A DNA stretch of 64,000 nucleotides from Chachezhania antarctica (GTDB lineage Bacteria > Pseudomonadota > Alphaproteobacteria > Rhodobacterales > Rhodobacteraceae), in NCBI RefSeq assembly GCF_003646465.1, contig NZ_QZEX01000005.1, positions 304,649-368,648 on the forward strand, read 5' to 3'. Positions 29,572 through 36,898 of the stretch are shown in pieces. The notes under the pieces are model-generated. The model saw only the letters and a list, made by a program, of their open reading frames with translations, did not search any database and had not been told where the DNA came from. The position numbers and the translations under genes are program-made. The stretch's first letter is position 1. Each line of letters starts with the position of its first letter.

Positions 29572-30057
29572 TTACAGTCGGGTCCGCCAGCTTTGTTCGA
29601 CAAGATCCACACCGAAGGACCGCACGGGCCTGCTCTCCAGCAATTCCCACCCGGTGGACGCATAAAGCGCGCAGGCCGCGCGGTGGCTTTCATGGGTCGA
29701 AAGGACCATCTCGCCGTAGCCCGCCTCGCGTGCAAACCCCATGCAGGTCAGCAGCATATGCCTGCCCAGCCCCTTCCCCCGCGCGCCCGGATCGAGCTGG
29801 AACAGCCGCAGCTTGGCCGCCTGTGGCCTGTCCGGGCCGGCCGCCACGCAGAAGATCGAGCCCAGCCGCCGCTCGCCCTCCACCGCGACCCAGCCCCGCT
29901 CCCGCACGGGATCATGACGGGCCACGAACTCCGCAAGGATCTCGTCCACCAGCGCCCCGAACGTGTCGTCGAATCCCTCGGCCTCGCCATAGAGCGTCTG
30001 GTGCCGGTCCACGAGCCAGTCCTTGTCGCGGGCCTCAAAGGGGCGAAGCGTGATCAT
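29572..30057 (-). CDS. GNAT family N-acetyltransferase
   Basis: 161 residues, a single GNAT domain. LRLFQLDPGARGKGLGRHML holds the beta4-strand and the acetyl-CoA pyrophosphate loop (R-G-K-G-L-G), and SHRAACALYASTGWEL is the usual helix-4/beta-5 region. Its closest-looking relatives are those fused to MarR domains in other bacteria; here the acetyltransferase domain stands alone. It follows tRNA-His on the same strand but is upstream of it in transcription. Substrate unknown. Confidence 0.85.
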   Translation of the reverse strand: MITLRPFEARDKDWLVDRHQTLYGEAEGFDDTFGALVDEILAEFVARHDPVRERGWVAVEGERRLGSIFCVAAGPDRPQAAKLRLFQLDPGARGKGLGRHMLLTCMGFAREAGYGEMVLSTHESHRAACALYASTGWELLESRPVRSFGVDLVEQSWRTRL

Positions 30058-30149
30058 GCGGTCACCTTTCCGCCCTCCGGCTTGCTTTTCAAGCCCGGCC
30101 GGGCTAGCGGAGAGCTTTGACGCGCCGAAGGACCTGTAAGGGCAGTCTC

Positions 30150-30338
30150 ATGAGCATCAACACCGAACGCGATATCGAAGCGAACCTGCAGATCGGCCCC
30201 ACGGAACTGGGCATGGTGCGGCTGTTCATCGAAGCCCCCGGCATCGAGATCCCGATGGATTTCGAACCCGAAGAGGCCGAGGAGATCGCCGAAGAAATCC
30301 TCGCCGCCGTCAGGGCCGCCCGATCGGTCAAGCGCTGA
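30150..30338 (+). CDS. DUF6324 family small acidic protein
   Basis: 62 residues from ATG 30150. Strongly acidic, with IQ-rich N-terminus (ERDIEANLQIGPTELGMVR), a central FIEAPGIEIPMDF and a C-terminal helix EPEEAEEIAEEILAAVRAA. I recognise it as the DUF6324-type protein frequent in Rhodobacterales; no function is known. It is followed by an R2 repeat copy and is convergent with mmcB. Confidence 0.65.
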   Translation: MSINTERDIEANLQIGPTELGMVRLFIEAPGIEIPMDFEPEEAEEIAEEILAAVRAARSVKR

Positions 30339-30400
30339 CCCCGGACGCGCCCCGGCGTGCGCCGCCCGATCAACGCCCTCGCCCGGCCTTTTTGTCGGAT

Positions 30401-30433
30401 GCCTCCGGCGGGAGTATTTTCAGAAAGAAGAAT
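30401..30433 (+). repeat. R2 repeat copy, after the DUF6324 gene
   Basis: GCCTCCGGCGGGAGTATTTT then CAGAAAGAAGAAT; CTCC-GGCG-GGAG plus TATTTT is a minimal stop hairpin, 62 bases after the gene. Its last 23 bases pair with the inverted copy at 30450-30472 (one mismatch), so the two copies form a larger inverted repeat. Confidence 0.7.
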
Positions 30434-30449
30434 ACTGGAGGCGTTGCTC

Positions 30450-30481
30450 ATTCTTCTTTCTGGAAATACTCCGGGGGAGTC
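30450..30481 (-). repeat. R2 repeat copy, after mmcB
   Basis: Minus-strand copy GACTCCCCCGGAGTATTTCC with the purine tail, downstream of mmcB in the sense orientation. Preceded by two perfect small hairpins: CCGAGCC-GCA-GGCTCGG (30481-30497) and GGGGGC-AGA-GCCCCC (30500-30514). Confidence 0.7.
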
Positions 30482-30556
30482 CGAGCCGCAGGCTCGGGCG
30501 GGGGCAGAGCCCCCATGTGCCGCTGATCCGAAAGACCGCTTGGGAAGCGCGGCACC

Positions 30557-30994
30557 CTACCCCATCAGGAACCCGGGATCGCGCAGGGCATGCAGCCGTC
30601 GTGCAGCGTGGGTGGCGAACTTGCGGGTCAGGACCGTGCGCCTTGGTCCGGCCAGCTTGCTTTCGGGCGCCATGCGGATGATCTCGGCATCGTAGGCATC
30701 GCCGATCATGAGGCCCGTCCCTTCGGGCAGCAGGTCGGTGGGAAAGTCGATCTCCACTGCCCAGAAATACCTGTCGCACCAGTCGAGATAGCCCTGCCAC
30801 TTGCTGTCGGTGACGAAATCGACGCGGCTCGACTTGCATTCCACCACCCAGAGCTCGCCCTTGGGGCCCAGCCCCATCACGTCGACGCGCAGGCCGCGAG
30901 CGGGCACGAATTCCTCGACCGTGGCGAAGCCCAGGGCCGCAAGATGGCGCGCCACGCCACGCGCGAGTTTCTGTCCGGGTTGAAGATCCAGCAT
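30557..30994 (-). CDS. mmcB: MmcB family DNA repair protein
   Basis: 145 residues from ATG 30994; a longer frame from TTG 31033 would place the LexA box inside the coding region. The protein is a compact PD-(D/E)XK nuclease-like domain: RGLRVDVMGLGPKGELWVVE then CKSS supplies the D...E-x-K core, followed by YLDWCDRYFWAVE. MmcB was named for mitomycin C sensitivity in Caulobacter. A perfect GAAC-N7-GAAC site lies 15 bases upstream, supporting SOS induction and the chosen start. Confidence 0.88.
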   Translation of the reverse strand: MLDLQPGQKLARGVARHLAALGFATVEEFVPARGLRVDVMGLGPKGELWVVECKSSRVDFVTDSKWQGYLDWCDRYFWAVEIDFPTDLLPEGTGLMIGDAYDAEIIRMAPESKLAGPRRTVLTRKFATHAARRLHALRDPGFLMG

Positions 30995-31009
30995 CACGGG
31001 GACAAGCGT

Positions 31010-31024
31010 GAACAATAGGTGAAC
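31010..31024 (-). promoter_or_regulatory. LexA (SOS) box of mmcB
   Basis: On the minus strand GTTC-ACCTATT-GTTC, an exact match to the alphaproteobacterial LexA direct-repeat motif GTTC-N7-GTTC, ending 15 bases before the mmcB ATG. Confidence 0.85.
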
Positions 31025-31059
31025 AAAAATCAAGACAGATTTCGGGGCATGCGCCGGAA

Positions 31060-31226
31060 ACTCTTTTGAGCCCTGCTGCGCGCCACGTCTTGAAGGTGCC
31101 CTGTGCGAGGGCTATCTCTGCCTTGTGGCGGGTTCTGCCCTTCTTGTTAAAGGTTGCATTCCGGTGGCCTTAAGCAAATCCGAGGGAGCTGGCTCTGTTC
31201 AGGCCCTGGTCTGATTACCTGGCGCC
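31060..31226 (+). ncRNA. Candidate structured RNA, possibly 6S RNA
   Basis: A ~280-base stretch between mmcB and a membrane protein gene has no protein-like frame. On the plus strand GCGCCA (about 31080-31085) can pair with TGGCGC (31220-31225), and CTTGAA (31089-31094) with TTCAGG (31198-31203), making a long rod with internal loops. The segment GTGCCCTGTGCGAGGGCTAT loosely resembles the conserved 5' side of the 6S RNA bubble. Strand and ends are guesses; it could be only spacer. Confidence 0.35.
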
Positions 31227-31227
31227 C

Positions 31228-31243
31228 ACCTGTATATACAGGT
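31228..31243. promoter_or_regulatory. 16-bp perfect palindrome
   Basis: ACCTGTATATACAGGT is fully palindromic; it lies in the non-coding region between the candidate RNA and the bidirectional terminator. Operator or structural role unknown. Confidence 0.4.
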
Positions 31244-31286
31244 CCTCGGGAATCATAACCAAACGGTTGCGGTGGTCCCGTCACGC

Positions 31287-31315
31287 AAAACGCCGACCCG
31301 ATGGGCCGGCGTTTT
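31287..31315. terminator. Bidirectional terminator
   Basis: AAAA then CGCCGACCC-GAT-GGGCCGGCG then TTTT: a 9-bp stem with one mismatch flanked by A- and T-runs, so it can stop transcription from both sides. It ends the minus-strand membrane protein gene 22 bases downstream of its stop, and any plus-strand RNA from 31060. Confidence 0.8.
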
Positions 31316-31337
31316 CAACTTACCGATCAGGATGGTC

Positions 31338-31661
31338 TCAGAAACGGCGCGGTGCAGGCTCGCGCTTTTTCGCGACGGCCTTGATACGTACCGGCTTGGT
31401 CAGATCCATCACCGGCGTGCCGCGGCGCGGGCCCTCGGGGCGTTCGGCCATCGACATGATCTTGTAAGCGAACTGGACGCCGGCAAAGACGATGCCGTTC
31501 ATGAACCACAGCATGAAAAGCGCAAGGGCCCCGCCGGACGAGCCCAGCACAAGCTCCTGCAGACCCATGGTGTTGGTCCACAGCAGAAGGGCTACGAAGC
31601 CCGCGGCAATGCCAAACCCGATGGCCACGCTGCGAATGTAAAGCTTGATGAGTTCCGGCAT
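31338..31661 (-). CDS. Small membrane protein of unknown function
   Basis: 107 residues from ATG 31661, seven bases after GGAGGG. Two transmembrane segments (VAIGFGIAAGFVALLLW and LALFMLWFMNGIVFAGVQFAY) and a basic, cytoplasmic-looking C-terminal tail (KPVRIKAVAKKREPAPRRF). No characterised family recognised. It lies downstream of nusB in the same direction, 114 bases from the nusB stop, and ends at a strong terminator. Confidence 0.7.
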   Translation of the reverse strand: MPELIKLYIRSVAIGFGIAAGFVALLLWTNTMGLQELVLGSSGGALALFMLWFMNGIVFAGVQFAYKIMSMAERPEGPRRGTPVMDLTKPVRIKAVAKKREPAPRRF

Positions 31662-31775
31662 GAAAGTACCCTCCGTTCCCATAGAAGATGGGGTGCCTCT
31701 CGCTCGAATTCCAGCATTCTTTTGCCAGCCATCACAAATCGGCGGCAGGATGCCGCAACGTACGGCCCGAAATGC

Positions 31776-32261
31776 CTAGAAATCGTCGGGCCGGGCCTCG
31801 CGCGCCATGTGGTCCAACACCGCGTTCACGAATTGCGGCTCGCGGCCTTCGGGGAAGAAGGCGCCGGCAACATCGACAAATTCGGTGATGACGACCCGGG
31901 GCGGCGCCTCGCCTTCCACCAGCTCGGCGCCCGCCGCGCGGAAGAGGCCGCGGAGCGTGGGATCGATCCGGGCGATAGGCCATTTGGCGACCAGCGCGCG
32001 GTCGGTCATCTGATCGATCTTCGCCTGGTTGTTGACGGCATCCTGCACGATCTTGCGGAAGAGCTCGGCATCGCCGTCCTGGAACTCGCCCTCGTCATAG
32101 GTCGCGCCGAAGCGGTGTTCGAGGAATTCCACGATCACGCTGTCCGACGTCTGCCCGATCGCTTCCATCTGGAACAGTGCCTGCACGGCATAAAGACGCG
32201 CGGCCGAGCGCATCTTGCGTCGCTGGTTGCCCGAAATGCTCTTGGGGCCTGCGTCGGTCAT
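31776..32261 (-). CDS. nusB: Transcription antitermination factor NusB
   Basis: 161 residues from ATG 32261, which overlaps the ribH stop by four bases (ATGA). The all-helical NusB fold is recognised from RSAARLYAVQALFQME, LVAKWPIARIDPTLRGLFRAAGAEL split by short turns, and the C-terminal VVITEFVDVAGAFF and FVNAVLDHMARE. NusB with NusE binds boxA in rRNA leaders. Its place after ribH is the common bacterial arrangement; the overlap implies coupling with riboflavin genes. Confidence 0.94.
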   Translation of the reverse strand: MTDAGPKSISGNQRRKMRSAARLYAVQALFQMEAIGQTSDSVIVEFLEHRFGATYDEGEFQDGDAELFRKIVQDAVNNQAKIDQMTDRALVAKWPIARIDPTLRGLFRAAGAELVEGEAPPRVVITEFVDVAGAFFPEGREPQFVNAVLDHMAREARPDDF

Positions 32262-32782
32262 GCGATCTGCACCGGTTCGCCGGCGGGGCGGAAGCCCATG
32301 CCGGAGGCGGGCTTGCCCCATTTGCGGGTCAGCGCGACAAGGTGGAGCGCCGCGGCCGCGGCCCCTCCGCCCTTGTTCTGCTGGCCCGGATCGGCCCGTA
32401 CGACGGCCTGTTCGCGGTTTTCGACCGTCAGGATGCCGTTGCCGATGCACAGGCCCTGCAGCCCCAGCAGCGTCAGGCCGCGGCTGGAATCGTTGCAGAC
32501 GGTCTCGTAATGCGTCGTCTCGCCCCGGATCACGCAGCCAAGCGCCACGTAGCCGTCGAAGTTCGACGTGCGCTCTGCGATGCCGATGGCGGTGGGCACT
32601 TCCAGTGCGCCGGGCACTTCGACCAGATCGCAGGTCGCGCCGCAGGCCTCGATCTCCGCTTTCGCGCCGGCGATCATGTCATCGGCTATGTCACGGTAAT
32701 AGGGGGCCACGACGATCAAGAGCTTCACCGGCGCGTCGAAGTCCGGGCGCGGCATGGTGTAATGGGTTTCCTGTCCGGCCAT
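32258..32782 (-). CDS. ribH: 6,7-dimethyl-8-ribityllumazine synthase
   Basis: 174 residues of the lumazine synthase fold: LLIVVAPYYRDIADDMIAGA (N-terminal strand), VPGALEVPTAIGIAE, GYVALGCVIRGETTHYETV with the catalytic His region, and PVLGLQ-like LTLLGLQGLCIGNGILTVEN near the end. It condenses the pyrimidine from RibD with the 4-carbon phosphate from RibB. It starts three bases after the ribBX stop and overlaps nusB, so three genes are tightly packed. Confidence 0.95.
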   Translation of the reverse strand: MAGQETHYTMPRPDFDAPVKLLIVVAPYYRDIADDMIAGAKAEIEACGATCDLVEVPGALEVPTAIGIAERTSNFDGYVALGCVIRGETTHYETVCNDSSRGLTLLGLQGLCIGNGILTVENREQAVVRADPGQQNKGGGAAAAALHLVALTRKWGKPASGMGFRPAGEPVQIA

Positions 32783-32785
32783 GGC

Positions 32786-33919
32786 TCAGTCGCTTTCCTT
32801 CAGTTCCGAGATGCGGCGGGTGCCGGTGATTTCCAGCCCGTAGGCTTCCAGCCCCACCACGTTGGGCACGGGCGAGTTCGTCAGCAGCGTCAGTTCCGAC
32901 AGCCCGAGAGAGGTCAGGATCTGCGCGCCCAGGCCATACTGGCGAAGCGTCTGGGGAGACACCTCCCCGCCCGCGACAAGCTTCATGTGCAGGTCGCGGA
33001 GCAGGACGACGACGCCGCGACCCTCTGCGGCGATCACGTCCATCGCGTCCTGGAATTCGTGGGCGCGCGCCGCGCCGCCCAGGCCTGCCATGTCCTGCAG
33101 CACGTTCAGCGCGTGCATCCGCACCAGCACCGGTTCCGGGGTCGAGATATCGCCCTTGATCAACGCGATGTGTTCGGACCCCTGAGTTTCATCCGTGAAG
33201 ATCCGCATTTCCCAATCGCCGCCGAAGGCCGACACGACCTTGCGCTGTTCGTCCATCTTCACGAGGTTGTCGTGCCGGCGCCGGTACGAGATCAGGTCGG
33301 AGATCGTGCCGATCTTCAGGCCGTGCCGCTGGGCGAAGGCCACGAGATCCGGCAGGCGGGCCATGGTTCCGTCTTCGTTCATGATCTCGCAGATCACGCC
33401 CGATGGGTTCAGCCCGGCCAGCCGCGCGATATCCACAGCGGCCTCGGTATGGCCGGCGCGGACCAGCACGCCGCCTTCGCGGGCGCGCAGCGGGAAGACA
33501 TGGCCCGGGGTGGCGATGTCGGCGGCGCCTTTCGACGCGTCGATGGCGACCGAAACCGTCAGCGCGCGGTCATGGGCGGAAATACCGGTGGTCACGCCTT
33601 CGCGTGCCTCGATCGACGTCGTGAACGCGGTTTCATGGCGCGACGAATTCTGCGTCGACATCAGGTTCAGACCCAGCGCATCGATCCGCGCGCTTTCCAA
33701 CGCGAGGCAGATCAGGCCGCGGCCATGGGTGGCCATGAAGTTGATCGCGTCGGGCGTAGCCATCTGGGCCGGGATCACAAGGTCGCCTTCGTTCTCGCGG
33801 TCCTCGTGATCGACAAGGATGAACATGCGTCCGTTGCGCGCGTCTTCGATGATCTCGTCCACCGACGAGATCGCGTCGTGCCAATCGCTTTCGACCGGTC
33901 CTGGCTTTTCATAAATCAT
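32786..33919 (-). CDS. ribB: 3,4-dihydroxy-2-butanone 4-phosphate synthase with degenerate GTP cyclohydrolase II domain (RibBX type)
   Basis: 377 residues. The N-terminal ~200 residues are an intact RibB: DHEDRENEGDLVIPAQ, THGRGLICLALE and RAGHTEAAVDIARLAGL carry the Mg/substrate acids and His. The C-terminal half aligns with GTP cyclohydrolase II, but where RibA has a Cys-rich zinc site (SEC...RCDC) this protein reads RMHALNVLQDMAGLGG then AARAHEF, with no cysteine. It should therefore supply only the butanone phosphate; GTP cyclohydrolase II must come from elsewhere. Proteins of this form are known as RibBX. Confidence 0.9.
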   Translation of the reverse strand: MIYEKPGPVESDWHDAISSVDEIIEDARNGRMFILVDHEDRENEGDLVIPAQMATPDAINFMATHGRGLICLALESARIDALGLNLMSTQNSSRHETAFTTSIEAREGVTTGISAHDRALTVSVAIDASKGAADIATPGHVFPLRAREGGVLVRAGHTEAAVDIARLAGLNPSGVICEIMNEDGTMARLPDLVAFAQRHGLKIGTISDLISYRRRHDNLVKMDEQRKVVSAFGGDWEMRIFTDETQGSEHIALIKGDISTPEPVLVRMHALNVLQDMAGLGGAARAHEFQDAMDVIAAEGRGVVVLLRDLHMKLVAGGEVSPQTLRQYGLGAQILTSLGLSELTLLTNSPVPNVVGLEAYGLEITGTRRISELKESD

Positions 33920-34014
33920 GGCTCATCCTCGGGCAGCGTTGCGCGCGGCATAGCCGAGCCGCGGCGCGAAGGCCAGCGGGACATGGCGGAATTGCCCCTG
34001 CCCGCGCCGCAGCG

Positions 34015-34644
34015 TCAGATCGCCGACGTCCCCGCGCGGTGCGGGAAATAGCGGTCCGCCGGCAGGTATCCGGCAGCCCGCAACGCGGCTGTCCAGTCCT
34101 GTTCCAGCGGCGCGTCGCCCACGATCACCAGCCGGTTGCCCGACACGTGATGTGCGCGGGCGAAATTTTCAAGCCGCACCCGGGTGTCGGACCAGCTTTC
34201 GCGCAAGGTGGGCGCGGTACCGGCCGCGTCGATCACCGGATTTGCCTCGGCCACCACGCCCGGCGTCAGCGGCGCATGGACCAGCACGAGCTTCGCCGCG
34301 TTCTCGATCCGCTCCAGCGCCTCGCGTTCCTTCGTGGGCATCGCGGGACCGCGGCGCAGGGGATCGAGTATACCCAGCGCGTTCGAGGAGAACAGCAGGC
34401 CAAGGATGTCCTGCCCGGAATACTGCCGGAAGCTGGCATATGTCTTGTAGTCCATCCCCAGCTCGGCCGCGCGCTTCACGCGCATGCGAACCACCATCAG
34501 CGGCACGGCATTGGGCAGAAGCTGCTTCTGGGCCTGCCGCCACATGAAGGTGCGGTAGCTGTGCCCCTTTTCAAGCGTCGGGCCGCCGTTATGGCCCATC
34601 ACGGCGCGGGGAGATATTCGGGGCGATTTTTCGTCGGTCATCAC
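34015..34644 (-). CDS. Conserved protein of unknown function within the rib cluster
   Basis: 209 residues; start overlaps the ribE stop by four bases, so it is translationally coupled to riboflavin synthase. The first ~30 residues are Gly/Pro-rich (GHNGGPTLEKGHSYR), followed by RQAQKQLLPNAVPLMVVRMR, SFRQYSGQDILGLLFSS and a C-terminal RLVIVGDAPLEQDW. No signal peptide, no catalytic motif recognised. Position between ribE and ribBX suggests a flavin-related or housekeeping role, but nothing in the sequence proves it. Confidence 0.65.
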   Translation of the reverse strand: MMTDEKSPRISPRAVMGHNGGPTLEKGHSYRTFMWRQAQKQLLPNAVPLMVVRMRVKRAAELGMDYKTYASFRQYSGQDILGLLFSSNALGILDPLRRGPAMPTKEREALERIENAAKLVLVHAPLTPGVVAEANPVIDAAGTAPTLRESWSDTRVRLENFARAHHVSGNRLVIVGDAPLEQDWTAALRAAGYLPADRYFPHRAGTSAI

Positions 34645-35237
34645 CCGGCCTCGTTCAGGCGGGCGACGTAACGGGCCAGCGTGTCGACTTCCAGGTTGAT
34701 CCTGTCGCCCACGGCTACCCCGCCCCAGGTGGTAACCTCTTTCGTGTGCGGGATCAGGTTCACGCCGAAGCGCGCGCCGTCGACCTCGTTCACCGTCAGC
34801 GAGGTCCCGTTCAGCGCAATGGAGCCCTTGGGCGCGATGAACCTGGCCAGAGCCTCGGGCGCTTCGAACAGGATCCGGGTGCTGTCGCCTTCGTCGATGA
34901 TCGACACGACCTGGGCCTCGCCATCGACATGGCCCGAAACGATATGGCCGCCCAGTTCGTCGCCCACGCGCAGCGCCCGTTCAAGGTTCACCCGGCTGCC
35001 TTCGGCCCAGCCCGCATTGCCGCCGATATTGGTTTTCGAAAGAGTTTCGGCGCTGATGTCGACCTCGAACCAGTCAGGACCAAGGGCCACGACCGTCAGG
35101 CACACGCCGCTGCACGCGATCGAGGCGCCGATGTCGATCCTGTCGGTATCGTAAACGGTGGTAATCCGCGCCCGCAGATCGCCGGCCTGCTGCACGGACG
35201 TGACGGTCCCCACATCGGTGATTATCCCAGTAAACAT
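34641..35237 (-). CDS. ribE: Riboflavin synthase (alpha subunit)
   Basis: 198 residues from ATG 35237 (MFTGIITDVG, the family's usual start). It consists of two lumazine-binding repeats: first with SIACSGVCLTVVAL and AETLSKTNIGG, second with GSIALNGTSLTVNEVD and NLIPHTKEVTTWG. It dismutates lumazine to riboflavin. In this window it is separated from ribD by three capsule genes on the opposite strand. No FMN riboswitch was seen upstream. Confidence 0.95.
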   Translation of the reverse strand: MFTGIITDVGTVTSVQQAGDLRARITTVYDTDRIDIGASIACSGVCLTVVALGPDWFEVDISAETLSKTNIGGNAGWAEGSRVNLERALRVGDELGGHIVSGHVDGEAQVVSIIDEGDSTRILFEAPEALARFIAPKGSIALNGTSLTVNEVDGARFGVNLIPHTKEVTTWGGVAVGDRINLEVDTLARYVARLNEAG

Positions 35238-35505
35238 CGCGCTGCTTTCGAAAGAGGTCGGGTCACGTCCGACATAACCAGCCGCGGCCGGGCGGACAAG
35301 GCCATCCGCCGCGCCGGACGCGCGCACCCGGACGCTAAAATTCGGGCGATGTTTCCAAGCTCGTTAATAAATTTGAGCAAATCGGTTGGACAATGTCCGG
35401 ATATCTGTAAAAACTGACCTGTCTCCGTGTCGTGGCGCGGTCCCCAAGGCCATAGTTAGAATACATCTTTTATAAAGTTCTCAGTGCGAGTGATGTAGTC
35501 GAAGA

Positions 35506-36798
35506 ATGACAGCGACAATACCCGGTACACCCGTCTTCCTGTTTTTGCAGGGACCGCACGGCCCGTTCTTCGCGGGCCTGGCCAAGATGCTGCGTGTCGC
35601 AGGGGCGCAGGTCTGGCGCGTGGGCTTCAATGCCGGCGACAGAGCATTCTGGAACGATTCCGCGCACTACATCCCGTTTGCCGGTTCGGTCGCCGACTGG
35701 CCCGAAACGCTGGCCGGCATTCTCGACACGCACGGGATCACCGATATCGCGCTCTATGGCGATGTCCGTCCCATTCATGCCGAAGCCATCACCCTGGCAA
35801 AGGCGCGGGGGCTGACGATCCATGTGTTCGAGGAAGGTTACCTGCGGCCCTACTGGGTGACCTATGAACGCAACGGTTCGAACGGGCATTCCCGCCTGAT
35901 GCACATGCCCGTGGACGAGATGCAAGCCGTGCTCGCCGGGTCGGATCTTGAAGCGCCGATGCCGCCGGCCCACTGGGGCGACATGCGCAGCCATATCCTG
36001 TACGGCGCGCTGTACCACTGGTTCGTGCTGTTCTTCAATCGCAGCTACCGGAACTTCCAGCCGCACCGGCACTTGTCCGTCGCGCGGGAATTGCGGCTGT
36101 ACCTGCGACGGCTCATCCTGCTGCCGTTCCACGTGATAGGATGGCGGGTCGGCGTCCGCCGGATCCGCCGGGGCCGGTTCCCCTACCACCTTGCGCTTCT
36201 GCAACTGGAACACGATTCAAGCCTGCAGGCGCATTCGGACTTCAACTCGATGAACGCGTTTCTGACCGAGGTCCTGACCGCCTTCGCCGACGGCGCCCCC
36301 CGGCACCATCACCTGGTGGTCAAGGCCCACCCGCTTGAAACCGGCCGCGTTCCTTTGAAGCGCGAGGTGAAACGCCTGGCGCGCGCGCTTGGCATTGCCG
36401 ACCGCGTCCATTACCTGCATGGCGGCAAGCTGGCCCGGCTTCTCGACGACGCGCGTTCGGCCGTGACGATAAATTCCACGGCCGGCCAGCAGGTGCTGTG
36501 GCGCGGCATCCCGCTCAAGGCCTTTGGGCGCGCGGTCTATTCCAAGCCGGAATTCGTGTCGAACCAGCCGTTGCAGGAATTCTTCGCCGGCGCCACCCGG
36601 CCCGATGCGCGCGCCTACAAGGATTACCGCCGCTACTTGCTGGAAACCAGCCAGGTGCCCGGCGGCTTCTATTCCCGCTCCGGCCGCCGGCAGCTTCTGC
36701 GCCATGTCGTCGACATGATGCTGGCCGCGGAAGATCCCTACGATGCCCTGAAATCGGGCACGGCGGCGCCGCGGCAACACCTGCGTCTTGTCAAGTAG
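35506..36798 (+). CDS. kpsS: Capsular polysaccharide biosynthesis protein KpsS-like (beta-Kdo transferase)
   Basis: 430 residues. FLFLQGPHGPFFAGLAKML, VWRVGFNAGDRAFW and the ALYGDVRPIHAEAITLAK region are typical of KpsS/LipB capsule proteins; the C-terminal half contains LVVKAHPLETG and TINSTAGQQVLWRGIPLK, a glycosyltransferase-like core. KpsS adds the first Kdo to phosphatidylglycerol for group 2 capsules. It is the first of three plus-strand capsule genes set between ribE and ribD. Upstream 268 bases contain TTTATAAAGT, a possible -10. Confidence 0.85.
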   Translation: MTATIPGTPVFLFLQGPHGPFFAGLAKMLRVAGAQVWRVGFNAGDRAFWNDSAHYIPFAGSVADWPETLAGILDTHGITDIALYGDVRPIHAEAITLAKARGLTIHVFEEGYLRPYWVTYERNGSNGHSRLMHMPVDEMQAVLAGSDLEAPMPPAHWGDMRSHILYGALYHWFVLFFNRSYRNFQPHRHLSVARELRLYLRRLILLPFHVIGWRVGVRRIRRGRFPYHLALLQLEHDSSLQAHSDFNSMNAFLTEVLTAFADGAPRHHHLVVKAHPLETGRVPLKREVKRLARALGIADRVHYLHGGKLARLLDDARSAVTINSTAGQQVLWRGIPLKAFGRAVYSKPEFVSNQPLQEFFAGATRPDARAYKDYRRYLLETSQVPGGFYSRSGRRQLLRHVVDMMLAAEDPYDALKSGTAAPRQHLRLVK

Positions 36799-36898
36799 TC
36801 GCAAACGGTGCTTGCGCTGGAATTTTTTCCCGCGATACGTTAATCTTAAAAAAAAGAATACCCACCGAGGCAAATAAACAGGTCGAGGAGACCGCGCA

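Noticed and set aside
31060..31226. SRP RNA, RNase P RNA or tmRNA
   Set aside because: The hallmark sequences (GGUCAGG..GGAAGGNAGCAGCC-type loop, GAGGAAAGUCC, or a tRNA-like domain) are absent; only a tentative 6S-like call was kept.
35238..35505. FMN riboswitch before ribE or ribBX
   Set aside because: The conserved RFN sequence blocks were not found upstream of any rib gene in the window.
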